From Sthenelais limicola (lineage: Eukaryota > Annelida > Polychaeta > Phyllodocida > Sigalionidae), in the NCBI GenBank assembly GCA_942159475.1, contig OW804096.1:131864941-131928940 (forward strand): DNA of 64,000 nt. Reading direction: 5' to 3'. Shown here one piece after another: positions 26,901 through 58,760 of the stretch. Numbering within the stretch: position 1 is the stretch's first letter; each line of letters starts with the position of its first letter. The position numbers and the translations under genes were made by a program. Under the pieces are notes generated by a model. The model was not told where the DNA came from. It made no database searches and saw only the letters and a program-made list of their open reading frames with translations.

Positions 26901-29380
26901 TTGAAACATTTCCAACCCTTGACAGTCACAAAGAGAGCCCAAAGGAAATCTTTACTTTCCTGTTTCTCGTTTGTAAAATAGGAAAATTTAGATGTGGCTA
27001 CGGACAGTTGGGGCATTAAAGTCGAACGAGTTGAAATGTAAGTATTGGAACTTCTTGAGGGCTGGCAGCACATCCAAAGAGGGTACTTCTGAAAAATAAA
27101 AGCTGCTGCACAGAAATCAATTTATTGAGTATGGTTTACAGCGGAGCTAACAGTAGGTAGATGGGTAATGGCTTATAGATATTAGGTTGTGAAGTATGCA
27201 GTGATTAATATAGATGATTTATTGAGCAACATTTTATCACAATAGTTCTTTTAATGTTCACATAATTCTGAATATATAGCTCGTGCGTTAACTGAGCACG
27301 GAATGCATGATTTAGATTCTCAAGCAATGAATTAAATTAAATGGACACTTGAAAAACATTTGCTTGTACAGATTAAGTATCATTGCGATAAAGGTTTAGA
27401 CAGTGTGCAACATTACCTTCACAAACATGACCGCAATTTATGTAATAATATAGTATGCTACGTGTGGTGGAATATGTTAACTTCCTCACCAAGTAATTGA
27501 TGTTCAAAATTCTGGTGTCATCATTAAAATGTCACCAATTTTAATGTTGGGTTTCTTTTGTCTTCTGTTGTTTTAGTAACTCAGGATTCTATTGGTTTTA
27601 TATGTATACAACAGCGTCAATTTATTGTTTATTCTAAGAAATAGGAAATATTAACATTCTTTTATTTACATTCTTAATATATTTGATAATTTCTGTCTCG
27701 ATATAACGAATTCACCTTCATTTAATCAGCATAACACCTTGGTCTTGATACAAATATTGTTTCTTTACATTATATTCTGATTTCAAGAGATGCTCTCAAT
27801 ACCATTTTTCACAAATGACTCTTCTTTCACCCTTCAGAAAAGACGTTAGACTACCAGTTCAGCTTCAAAGAGCCATGGCGGCTGAGGCTGAAGCGGCACG
27901 CGAAGCCAGAGCCAAGGTGAGACCTTGTTTTACAGTGCTTTATTATTTAAATTTCATGGCTGAATCCATGAGATTCTTTACAAGGCCACCCGACCAAACC
28001 AGAAATATGAAGTCAAATTATTTAAAGCATCATGCCTATATAGTTATTATGAACGATTGTTGATAGGTTGCTTAGACCGAATATTTCACAGGTATTAGTT
28101 GACATGGTAACAGCTTTGACATTGGTTTCATTTGGTAGTGTCGTTTATCACTAAGTAGTAATAGCGGAGTGGGGTGGGGGCTGGGATATACCTCCAGAAA
28201 TGATTGCGTTTAACCACATTTATTTCCCAAGGAACTCAGTCAAGACGGTATAAAGTTGTATTTTTCCGAGTACATTGGCAAGGAAAAACGTTAATTATAT
28301 TTATTTAGATTTAATTTAGATTTTTGCAATCAAGAAGTTGATGGACAAAGGTTCCTTTTGTTCGTAGGTCATCGCAGCTGAGGGAGAAAACAAGGCCGCA
28401 CGGGCACTGAAGGAAGCTTCGGATGTCATCAGTGAATCCCCGTCGGCCCTCCAACTGCGCTACCTTCAGACGCTGAATGCGATTTCCGCTGAGAAGAATT
28501 CCACCATCATCTTCCCATTGCCTATTGAATTCCTCTCGCAATTTATGGTATGTTAATGCAACACTTATATCTATCACGGAGAATCAGGATGACAACCAGT
28601 TAAAATAAAAAGGAATGGCATTGACCATGATATAGATGGGGGTTGAGGGTTGGGGGTCAGCGATTACTGCACGAAATATGTGCCGAGAACCTTTGCATCT
28701 TGAACATTCACACTATGTTTAACAGTTATTAGTATTAACACGAATAATTGGGCCTTCCAATCAGCTGACTAAATAATCCAACGAGCGAATTGTGTTATGA
28801 TACAATATGATAATAATAGTAATGATTAAAATTTATTGTTTATTTGGGGAAAATGTTTAACAAAAATCACTGTTTAATGGTGATGTGTACCTGACTAACG
28901 TCAGGTCTTCCAACACGCACAGGAAACATACATATATGCATTAAATTACGTCTGTGTGAAAATAAAAAACATTATTGGGATTAGATTATATTTCTTTTTA
29001 TATATTATTGATATGTAACAATGCATCTAGAGTGAGTTGCGTCGCATATATGCGCATACCACTGAGTGAGATATGCAACCCCACCACCTGAATCACCGGA
29101 AGTACTTTTGGCACGTTAAAATGACAGCTATTCATTATTGTTAAAGGATTGTAAAAGCAAATCCATCAAGGAAACAACAGGTGATGTCAGCTGTATCCAA
29201 AATACATGTTTCACTATCCTTTGGGATCTATATGCATGCATGCATTCAGAATTTGCTCAGTACTTGGCCTCATAGCATTCTAAAATGCACCTCACCTACA
29301 GTGTATGTAGTTTTGATAACCCTATATGTACGTTAATTATAATGTGTATTATATCCTTCTAGGGAGGGAAGCAGAGTTAA
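14797..29380 (+). CDS. STOM: stomatin-family membrane protein (5'-partial gene model)
   Basis: Stomatins are cytoplasm-facing hairpin membrane proteins of the SPFH/band-7 family. They oligomerise in cholesterol-rich microdomains and modulate ion channels and transporters. Exons: 14797-14906, 15361-15433, 17818-17900 or 18769-18851, 21924-22127, 25359-25414 or 26982-27037, 27838-27916, 28368-28547, 29363-29380. Every junction is GT-AG and phases are continuous, giving 268 codons including the stop when one base is supplied by the missing first exon; human stomatin is 288 residues. Visible signatures are GLGCCGWLL, the hydrophobic hairpin with the family proline (LTFPLS), [68 protein letters not shown] and [13 protein letters not shown]. 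The start codon and first exon were not found. The family is near certain; the exact paralogue (stomatin versus podocin or MEC-2-like) is inferred from closest resemblance to human STOM. Confidence 0.95.
15361..15433 (+). CDS. STOM: stomatin exon: start of the band-7 domain
   Basis: It encodes [20 protein letters not shown] then AKGP, the highly conserved entry to the SPFH/band-7 domain. The acceptor is ATTACAG and the donor CTG|GTAAGC. It leaves one base (G) that both alternative next exons complete to GGT (Gly), so either can follow. Confidence 0.95.
15434..17817 (+). other. stomatin intron
   Basis: I see no exon of the gene here. Between about 16.5 and 17.7 kb there are scattered 65-104-codon open frames on both strands without recognisable domains. 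They could be decayed repeat DNA. The intron ends CTTACTTGTAG. Confidence 0.6.
17818..17900 (+). CDS. STOM: stomatin alternative exon 3a
   Basis: This 83-bp exon has the acceptor TTGTAG and the donor GAG|GTAAGA. With the leading G it encodes [20 protein letters not shown] then SFDVPPQE, the band-7 segment that contains the equivalent of human palmitoylated Cys87 (LPC). It has the same length and phase as 3b at 18769. Splicing 3a to 3b would add 166 nt and shift the frame, so they should be mutually exclusive. It lies 868 bp upstream of 3b. Confidence 0.93.
18769..18851 (+). CDS. STOM: stomatin alternative exon 3b
   Basis: This 83-bp exon has the acceptor TTCTTTCAG and the donor GAA|GTAAGT, both closer to consensus than those of 3a. 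It encodes [20 protein letters not shown] then TFDVPPQE. It differs from 3a at about 19 of 83 nucleotides but only 3 residues (S/T, K/Q, S/T). That is the pattern of an old duplication with both copies under protein-level constraint. Confidence 0.94.
18852..21923 (+). other. stomatin intron
   Basis: No further copy of exon 3 or exon 4 is visible. An ATTT-repeat run lies at about 19880-19900. The intron ends TTGTGTTGCAG. Confidence 0.6.
21924..22127 (+). CDS. STOM: stomatin exon: band-7 core
   Basis: A 68-codon exon, phase 0 at both ends, encoding [19 protein letters not shown], then [39 protein letters not shown] and [10 protein letters not shown]. This is the most conserved stretch of the SPFH domain and contains the oligomerisation and channel-regulation surface known from stomatin studies. 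Only one copy exists. Confidence 0.96.
22128..25358 (+). other. stomatin intron
   Basis: No additional alternative exon was found when scanning for the TDSWG signature. The intron is otherwise AT-rich and unremarkable. Confidence 0.6.
25359..25414 (+). CDS. STOM: stomatin alternative exon 5a
   Basis: A 56-bp exon with acceptor GTTGATAG and donor AT|GTAAGT. It encodes [18 protein letters not shown] and leaves AT, completed to Ile by the next constitutive exon. It aligns with human [18 protein letters not shown]. Exon 5b has the same length and phases, so using both would break the frame. Confidence 0.92.
25989..26002. repeat. poly-C run, 14 nt
   Basis: A homopolymer in the intron between the two alternative exons 5a and 5b. 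On the transcript it is a C-rich tract that poly(C)-binding proteins could recognise, which is only a possibility. Such runs are also common sequencing-error sites. Confidence 0.9.
26982..27037 (+). CDS. STOM: stomatin alternative exon 5b
   Basis: A 56-bp exon with acceptor GTAAAATAG and donor AT|GTAAGT. It encodes [18 protein letters not shown] then a split Ile. Relative to 5a it changes five residues: four of the first five (E/A, N/S, D/A, V/E) and one K/R, while the TDSWGI and VERVE core is kept. It lies 1,567 bp downstream of 5a. Confidence 0.92.
27838..27916 (+). CDS. STOM: stomatin exon: C-terminal helix
   Basis: It encodes (I)[20 protein letters not shown] then REARAK. This is the alpha-helical segment of the SPFH domain with the LPVQLQRAM signature. 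The acceptor is CCCTTCAG and the donor AAG|GTGAGA; it ends in phase 0. Confidence 0.95.
28368..28547 (+). CDS. STOM: stomatin exon: coiled and C-terminal region
   Basis: A 60-codon exon encoding [20 protein letters not shown], then [20 protein letters not shown] and [20 protein letters not shown]. It aligns to the human segment ending IVFPLPIDMLQGI. The acceptor is TTCGTAG and the donor ATG|GTATGT, phase 0. Confidence 0.95.
29363..29380 (+). CDS. STOM: stomatin terminal coding exon and stop
   Basis: The acceptor ATCCTTCTAG is followed by GGKQS and TAA (29378-29380), a short tail compatible with stomatin length. A second AG four bases downstream (29365-29366) could serve as a tandem acceptor. 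It would give a different 40-residue tail ([11 protein letters not shown]...) ending at TAG 29487-29489. Confidence 0.8.
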   Translation, partial: GGKQS

Positions 29381-30100
29381 ACCAAACGCCGACCGTCTGA
29401 CGCGCCGGAGGAATCCCCACACGAGCAACTCTCTGAGCGAGCTACAAAAATTTACAGGCCAAAATCTAAAAAAAATAGCAACACTTTAGCAACCATTGAT
29501 CAAGAGGGTTTAGAGATTGATGACAAGGAGGGAGGATGGGAAACGAAGCGAGACGTAGAAAAAGAATGCGAAGCACAATTCACCACCAAAAATGAGGCAG
29601 CTATGAGTACGAAAGTGATCTCAGAACCCAAAGAAGGGAGAGACGGTTTATTGGGAGCCCCCGATGACCGTACATTGGGAGGGTGTGAGATGAATCCAGA
29701 GCATGAATTGATTTCCAAAAAAGAACCAGAGGCAAAGGATGGCGAGCTCCTCCTCCAAAAAGAGGAGCAGCTTGCTGGTGTTATTCAAAACAAAGTCCCT
29801 GATAATGGGGATAAAGTTACACACGACACAACAAATGCAATCAATGATGATTGTGCCACCTCGAGTACTTGTTCATTGCCTGATGATTCCACCAGCACTT
29901 CCCAGGCAGATACAGTTTATCATTTCTCGAATGAAATACAAGTTAAAACATCTCGAGGCACTGTTGATCATGTTACATACCAAGATCAAATTCTCGAGCT
30001 GGAGCAATTTAATTTCCAACTGTCTAGAACCAACTCTTTGCCAACTTCTCGAAACAAAGACAGTATGTTATCAGCCACTGGTCGAATCTCATCCTTTTAA
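29381..30100 (+). CDS. 239-codon open frame in phase with, and directly after, the stomatin stop
   Basis: Reading on from the TAA in the same frame there are 239 sense codons before TAA at 30098-30100; the first internal ATG is at 29603. The product is polar and probably disordered, rich in Glu, Lys, Asp, Ser and Thr (begins TKRRPSDAPEESPHEQ, ends LSATGRISSF), with no recognised domain. An open frame this long in AT-rich 3' flank is unlikely by chance. It could be a read-through extension of stomatin, a long tail silenced by a recent nonsense change, an isoform reached by a splice I cannot see, or a separate 165-codon ORF. MEC-2-type stomatins are known to carry long cytoplasmic tails. Confidence 0.5.
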   Translation, partial: TKRRPSDAPEESPHEQLSERATKIYRPKSKKNSNTLATIDQEGLEIDDKEGGWETKRDVEKECEAQFTTKNEAAMSTKVISEPKEGRDGLLGAPDDRTLGGCEMNPEHELISKKEPEAKDGELLLQKEEQLAGVIQNKVPDNGDKVTHDTTNAINDDCATSSTCSLPDDSTSTSQADTVYHFSNEIQVKTSRGTVDHVTYQDQILELEQFNFQLSRTNSLPTSRNKDSMLSATGRISSF

Positions 30101-31384
30101 TGTGCGGGAATCGCTTACAAATATGGGGGCTGCTAAGTAGGTGTAGATATGAATTCATCACAAACATGCATGTATTATCAGTTTCAATGACCCTCCGGTC
30201 GTCAAATATATCCCTCGCCTAAAATACATACCAGTCAATTTAGGGTTACCACATACATTATATGCAAATTTGGTGCATAGAAATCGAATAGAAAATAGTC
30301 TGTAAAGAAATCGATATTGTAACTATTCGAGTCGTTCAAAGAACACCAAGTTGGTATTGAAAGCCCATTCATCTAATATATATATATAAGAGAAGGTCCT
30401 CCTGTTGTTGAGGACAACATACATTTCCATTGGACGCTTAAGCTTGATTTTCATTGATGGCAGCAAAGTTCAGCAGTCAATATCAGTGTATATCTTATCA
30501 TTTTGACACCCCAAATACCATCAGGCAGTGGTTCCTTTTGCCAACACTGCACGCTTTCCTCTAAATATTCTGAGCTTGGGTATGTATACACCCTTCATTA
30601 CTGACTGCACAAATGTTTCCCACGATAGTAACTGCTGACAAGTTTGCTGCTGGCAATGACATTCCAGCTTAAAAGAAGTTACGGTCAGTGATATGGGCGT
30701 GCTGGGGGCCACTCAGTCCACAATGTTTGGTTCAGTTACTGCTCGAAGGCATTGCTAACTAAAGGAGAAACCCTAACTGTAGGATGAACGTCTATATTAT
30801 ACATGTATATCAATTTACCTATCATCACATCAATCAAACATACTTACCACAAAGTACGAATCAAAAAAACCTTCAGACAGTTAACATGGTTACTCTGCAG
30901 CCCGTTAATGGAACTTGGGGTATTATTAAATGCAGAGACACCAAAAGGTAATTGTATCTTCAGGGATAACAAATATACAGAACTAACTACCTTTTATCCC
31001 TAGTTCATAAGCAAATTCATTAAACTTAGACTATCATAAAGGTTAAAGCTTTACTTTAAAGGAAGAAAAATAGATTAATAACATTTTTATAATTGATAAC
31101 AAGATAATCACTGGTGATAATTGGAGGAGCACTAGGATTTAGCAATCTGGTATTTTCTAGTCAGATTTCAGGCAGGAACTGAATTACGTACTAATGTTCA
31201 TGTGGGTTATGATAATAACTTTGAGCTAAGGAGAAATATATTCAGCTCTAGACAAAGCATTACACATCCCAAAATTTCATAAGCTTGTGCTTGGTGAAAT
31301 CTATCTCTCTAAATGCACCTCTGTTGTGTTACAATGCACTGACAGTACAACTGATGATGGGACTTTAATTTTTGAAAACTGCAG

Positions 31385-31390
31385 AATAAA
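31385..31390 (+). terminator. candidate polyadenylation signal of the stomatin gene
   Basis: AATAAA is followed within 20-40 nt by the T/G-bearing stretch GTGTTTGACATCTC. It lies about 1.3 kb after the second stop (30100). It is only one of several AATAAA hexamers in this AT-rich DNA. Confidence 0.3.
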
Positions 31391-34300
31391 ATACTAAAAC
31401 GTGTTTGACATCTCTACGCTATCTCTATACCTCTATTAATTACAGTTGTTGAAATTGTACAAATAATTTAATGAGTACAATGTAATTCCAATCACGGGCA
31501 TTTTAACTGATCTTTATGAAATTACCCCTTCCCGGGCAAAATGTAGCTGCGATGCTATTTGATCAAAGCTCTATAGCGATCTTAGCGGCCTCCTGACATA
31601 CAATTTGATTGAATTCTTGGAACATTTTAGCAGAACCAAAATCCTGTTTTATATTTATATGCCTCAAAGTTTTGATCTTTTTGAAAAAAAGGCATGGTGG
31701 TAAAACGTGGGGATATGGTTAGTCCTATTTTTCATATGGATTTTTTAATATTGTGCTAATGTTCTGATATTCTATACTTGAATTACATCAATTTTGTAGT
31801 TACATTTTTGTATCAGCTAACTGCCAATGAGACTCACCTTAAGGCACAGTTCAATTCACAGTTTTTGTCAGAAGCGTTGAATTTTGCATCCCTTGTAAAT
31901 ACACAACCGTGTCTGGAATACCGTCGTTTTTCCTCAAAGTAATGATCGATTTCTTTACGAAAGGTGTTGGACCGCTGGTAAACAGAGAACAAAACTTTGA
32001 ATAGACCCTGACGTGATGATGTCCTCTCTTATTCCATGGTGGTCTATAATAATTATTATGGTTCATAACATTAGTTTTCTTCACATGAATTGTTCTCATC
32101 ATATTGTCTGTAGCAAACGGCCATGAAAATTTTGCTTTTGTTGTGCAAGTTTGTGGAGAGTGAAAATTTGGTGATTTCTATGCTATTTCAAAGTGCCGTA
32201 CAGGTATTGGAGTTGTATTTATGGACATCAAATTTTCTCTTTCAGGTAACATAAGTGATAATTTCCTCAAATTTGAATTCAAATCGTCCGATTTACTAAT
32301 GAATTGTGTATGTTATGTTTAATTATTCACGGTGATTATGTTGTACCAGGTTGTGCAAGTTGTGGGATCATGGCCAAATCCCCCAATAAATTTTGTTGGT
32401 GTAATTCCAAAAAATTGAGACGCGTTACTTTCATATAGATACCCATGATGTAATTTTTCCTTTGCCTTTTAACAGTCTATTCCATGTATATATATTTCCA
32501 TATATATAGCAGCAGGCCTTACTACCTAGTGGTATTATTATATTTTTGTTGTACTTATTTACTGGTCTCATTGTGGACACTTACTCATCGATTTACTTGC
32601 TTAGAAAAACGTTATATCGACATTTTAAACAGCGATGTGCCCTTTATTCAATAATGCGAATCTCAATGTAGCCTGCCAGTTATTCAACTCTGAATTGTTT
32701 TAATGTTTAGAATGGTATCTACGCCGAAAATAGTGACATTGATGTAATATTTGCTTTTAGTTTTCATAGTTTTTTTTATATTTTAATCGGAGGAAAAACT
32801 GCCATTCTCAAATATTTATGTTATAATTGGGCGGAATTGCAATAATTCTTAAGTAACTGTTTTCATAGAGTGAAAAAATGACTATATTTTTATGATTTTC
32901 ACTATTTGTGTATTTAAAACTACACACAACATCAATAGTAAGGTTGAATGGCTCCTAAACCTTGGGAATACTGAAATTCCTCCATGAAACGGTGACTTGA
33001 TGTTGTTGAAGCTATTCATGTAGCTTTGTATGTATTCGTATTATGATATGAAGTATAAGAGATTAAAACAGGTCGGTATATGGAAATTAAATTCAAAGGA
33101 AAAACTTATCAAAAGTTATCTGTCGCGAATTTATTGTGTCGAACACGACTGTTCGTGGTATCATTAGCAACATTTTTCTTTAATATGAAGCTAATGTAAT
33201 CCTATTTTAATGTTGCAAACTGCATGCACATTGTTTACTATATCTGTACCATACCAAGGGAATTTTCAATTCTTCAGTGTATTACAATGTCAAGGAAAAT
33301 TTGAAATAGACATTTAAAAAGAAATAAATCATACATATAGGACTGTCTTGTCTAGTGGTAATGAGATATCGTAAACAATCCAAAATTATAGGCACCATTT
33401 TTTTGTTTAAATTCCCCTGAATTGTAGGACGTGCCCTAGAAACTATGCTATAAATGTATAATCTATATGAATAAAAATAATACAACATTCACTCGTGTAA
33501 CTTTGTTTGTATTTTTCTCTGTCATTAACTTAGCAAGTGAAGTCTTTGCTAACACGTATGTACATCTTCATAGTTATCCTACAATTATATGATAAATTCC
33601 TAAACCTATCAGACCGAGGAATATATATTGGTTCATCTGCAGCTGCGTCTGAGTTTATTGTTTTGGGATGTTTTCAAAAGTAAAAATCGTCTGTTAAAAC
33701 AAAACTATTATCCCGTCTATCAATATTCATCTCCACGTATTTTTCTGACATATAAATATTTAACATATTCAGATAGTGGAAACCACCAAATAGCAAATTC
33801 TATCGTCGAGTTACAATAATATATTCGGCAATTGTTGAAAGGGTTCCTTTTTTAATATACAATATAGGTGAAGGTATATATAAAATGGCTTTGTTATCTG
33901 ATTAATATAATTATCACAACATTCTGTTACCTTTTGTAAGTAAAATCATCACGTCCTGAGAATAGTGTAATTGTTACATAATGTTCTATTGCTGAATAAA
34001 AATCATTAAATACAAAATACAAGATTTAAAGCACTCATTTTGGTTTTAGAGTCAGGGGATAGGTGGCACTAACATATGCCATTTCTTCTACTTGAAATAG
34101 GCCCCCTGTAGATGATATCTCGACAAAAGTGAAATTATTTGGCATTAGATTATTTGTGAAAATACAATTCAAGTGACAAACTTAGATATTGGCTTGTATA
34201 AGTTTCATATAAGAAAATACATGATTGATTTTCCCATTCTATATTACGTAAGCCTACTAGCCTAATGTGAGGAAGATTGCTAGCCTTTTTCTAGCTTTTC

Positions 34301-34420
34301 TGAAGAACATTTCAATATCCCTCAAGAGTCAAAGTGCAGTGCCTCTAGTGATGTTGTTAGAACCAAATACTGTACGGTACCATTTTCATAAAAATCCCAC
34401 TAGAGTTGATTTTCGTTTAG

Positions 34421-35702
34421 TAGGCCTAGACTTAAGACACAACGCCATCTGGTGGCGTCCATAAGAAATACAAATATTTGCTGACGACACCATCTTACAA
34501 ATAAATTAAGCAGTAATCAGTAAGTCAGTAAGTTTCTACAAAATTACAAGATGGTTTAAGTAGAAGAAGATATAACAGCTCTACGTACTGCTATATATGC
34601 ATACCAATTAAGCCAAGAAAAGAGCAACGAAAAGGAAATAAACATAGGCTATAATAATCACGAGATATAAAAATGATACGAGAATACAAATATAACTAAA
34701 ATATAAAAAGGGCAAATGTAATGTCTACAATAGAGCCATGTCCCTATGGACAAACTTGACAAAAAGGTCACAGGCCTAATGAAAGGGTAAATTACAAGTT
34801 GTTTTCTTAAATGTACCCCAAGACCTATGGTCCTATGCCCCAATTACTTTATAGCGTGTCTTTGGTGAAACTATGCTTAGCAATTCTGAATAAAATTACA
34901 CTACGATAACAAATGAAAATGAACATGTGCAGAAATAGGCTCAAATAGGCCTAGTTAGCCCCTTTTTAGACCCCTCAATGACACCCCATGCCCACCCCCT
35001 GCACCCCTGTCCCATATAATAGCCTACAGGTAAATAGCAATTGAATACTGAAGCTTTATAACCAACTCGCCAAATATGGCCTATGTGAAATGAAAATGTT
35101 GCTAAAAAATAAAATTGTTAAGAATAATGTCGATAGGATAATTCCACAACAGTGTAATATATGCCATGGGAACGAATAACAACGTAGGCCCCAAGGCTTA
35201 TGTAGCATAACAAATACGAATGCAACGCAAGTTAAGCAAGTTGGCTAACTTTTCCAGAGCGGGTTGCATATCAAATTTATATGATTTGAACTTGATTGAC
35301 AATTTCATACGGGAGCTGGAAAATGGTAAAGCTTAGAATAACAACATTATCTTTTGTAGATTGATGTTAATTGTTAGGCTACATATGTAGGCCTATGTTG
35401 CCTATTTTGAAGGCTTATTAATTATATATAATTTGCTTCATTTTAGCATAGGCCATATAATAGGCCTAGCCTATACGGTAATGGATCAGGATTGGTATTA
35501 TTTTCATAATTAGGCCTATAGCCCACCATAAACTTTTCATGGTGTCCCATGTCATGATGCATTAACTAGGCTGGTCCTAGACCTAGGCCTAATTGGAATT
35601 CATTTCCGGTGATATTCTGGTAGAGAATAGATGATAGGGTTTTCCTTAACAATTTTGGAGTTAATTATTTTCCCTCTTAATTAAGAGGTGAAGGTAGGCC
35701 TA
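34421..35702. repeat. cluster of seven TAGGCCTA palindromic octamers
   Basis: Exact copies start at 34421, 34946, 35388, 35461, 35511, 35584 and 35695, with several one-off variants between them. The flanks of the copies are not alike, so this is not a simple tandem repeat. It lies in the 1.6 kb upstream of the EHMT promoter. Confidence 0.8.
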
Positions 35703-35989
35703 TGTCGAGATTATTTGCTGATTGCAATATAATAATACATTAATATCTTAACCTTTTGGTCACAAATCATATTGAACACCAAAGGCTCTTTTGCCTCAAT
35801 CAAGGCAATTGTCATGAACATTGAATAGGGAATTCGTTGTAATCATTCGAACTATTATTTTCCATTAACAATTTCTATATTGAAGCATAGAGTGAAGTTA
35901 GGGGTTACCGAATTGACAATTTTAGTATTCGAAAACGGGTTTTCAATAGCTAAGAGTTCTTGAAATAGGTTGGGTGGTATATGGGTTTA

Positions 35990-36100
35990 GGCATTGGAAA
36001 AGAGTAAAAGCGCGGGAATGCCGCGCTGACAGGTCTGAGCAATGCGCATGCGCGAAGGCTTCCTTCAAACATGGCGGCACTCTGTTAACGCGAGCTAGAG
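35990..36100 (+). promoter_or_regulatory. EHMT promoter and first (non-coding) exon
   Basis: This is a locally GC- and CpG-rich patch in AT-rich DNA. It carries a canonical NRF1-type site TGCGCATGCGC at 36043-36053 and a YY1/TISU-like AAACATGGCGGC at 36067-36078. Both are hallmark elements of TATA-less housekeeping promoters. The patch ends at a good donor, GAG|GTAAATC (36100/36101). The ATG inside the YY1-like element opens a 5-codon uORF (MAALC, stop 36086-36088) that cannot join the main frame. The exact transcription start is unknown. Confidence 0.7.
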
Positions 36101-37742
36101 GTAAATCTTTTTGTTTTTTCGGGAATATAGTCGGTCTGTTGGGTTCTATGTACACATGCTCTGCTGAGGTATGATCTTTGTTAAATGAACATGGATGTTC
36201 AGACCTCAACGTAGCAAACCCATGAAGAAAATTGCCAGTTAACATCGGGCTCTGAAGGGATTTTCTGTGCTGTGCGTTAGGAGATAGAGGCCACGAGAGA
36301 GAGGAGTTCCCGCAGCCCTGTCCCTGCTTCAGCTTGGATGAATCGTTGAACTGAAGGAAGATTTTAAATGCTGTTCTTTTTCTCGGGTGAACATAGTGCA
36401 TCCAGTGAATGAAGTACGTTAATCTAGATGTCATAAATTCAGCTCAGCTGCCATTGTTTTTCATTCATCGATAACTGAATCGTCGCAAAACTAGTTCGTG
36501 TCACGGAAGCCAAATTTGGCCTGAGATTGATAGGAGGCCAAGTAGGCCCGTCATCCCTGAACCTTCGGCACTTAAAGCCGTCACCTGTTTTGTAGCCACT
36601 TCCTCCTGTTTGACAAGTGCTTTTTCATTTTTAAACGGGATCGGTAGACCCCCAAGTCAATCGGGCATCTATTGGATGACTGACATGGTCTTATATAGAG
36701 GAGTGAAATTTTAGCGAAAGCAGTTGTCGCGTAAAAGGAAGGATGTCCTAATTTCGCTTTTGTTATCGAATGGCTTCCGCGGCCCGGTGCATTGGCCATT
36801 GCAGTGAGGGAGGTGTCACATGAAGAAAATGTTTTGAAAGTGGTCCGAGGCTGGGTGTGATCCGGGGACTAAAAGAGATTTCTCGATGGACTTGTTGCGT
36901 GATACTGCCTCTGATTTGATCCAAACAATCATTAACTGTTGACAGATCATTAAAATCATCAAACTTTGAAGTGGCCTCGGCTCTGCTATTAATTATGTAG
37001 AGTCTAAAGACAGCGTAGGGCAAGAACTCTACTCTAGTCTACGTTTACAGATCATATACGGTATACTACAAAACATCTATATCGCGTTATTCAGAAAGTT
37101 TGTATTCGCTTTTAACATGCACATTGCGGGCATTTGAAACTGGGAAAAACTTCAGAACAATGTAATTTAAAGTCCCATTCCACTTTTGTTCCCCTTTTAA
37201 ATTGATTTACTAATGACAGATCGATGCCCTGTTTAAATAAATTGTAAACACACTGATGTAGGATTATGCATTTGGTCGACATGAATTAACTTATTCTAGG
37301 TTTGGTGTCTGTTCATGATTGGTATATGTCGAAGCATCCCACCTGGGTCTGAAATGCTGATATCACAATGATGTTGTTATCTATTAGCTTTATCTATCTG
37401 GGAAGCCTTTGTTTGACACATTTTGATAAAGAAGCCATTGGGCTGGACACGAGCAGTTAATTGCTTGAGTGTGGGTGGGAGAAGTTACTTAGTTTTATCT
37501 CTTATTCTAGCGACCTATTTTATCTGTTAGTTGTTATGTCGAGTCCAAAGGTGATGTTGGTATTTATGTTAAACCCATTTTTTCTTCTACGGTTAATCGT
37601 GGTATGTAAATATCCTACGGTAGACCTACATTATTATCGAATATATTGAGCCTACATTATTATCGAATATATTAAACTAGAGGAAACTATTCAAATATAT
37701 GTTTGACAATGTCGTTGACGCCTTCTTTCCTCACTATTTCAG
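36101..37742 (+). other. EHMT 5'UTR intron
   Basis: It is inferred from the GAG|GTAAATC donor and the acceptor CCTCACTATTTCAG at 37742. No coding signal was seen. The open frames at 36.6-37.0 kb on the minus strand look like chance. Confidence 0.6.
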
Positions 37743-37760
37743 GGTACCCCATTTTGGTGG

Positions 37761-58760
<21,000 letters not shown>

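Larger units (their letters stand above)
30101..35989. other. intergenic region between stomatin and EHMT
   Basis: No coding exon is recognised. It presumably includes the stomatin 3'UTR at the left. The right part (34.4-35.7 kb) is marked by repeated TAGGCCTA octamers, listed separately. Confidence 0.6.

Noticed and set aside
35943..36434. 163-codon minus-strand open frame across the EHMT promoter
   Set aside because: It overlaps the GC-rich promoter where stops are rarer, shows no domain or splice logic and has unbiased composition. It could only matter if a divergent transcript exists.
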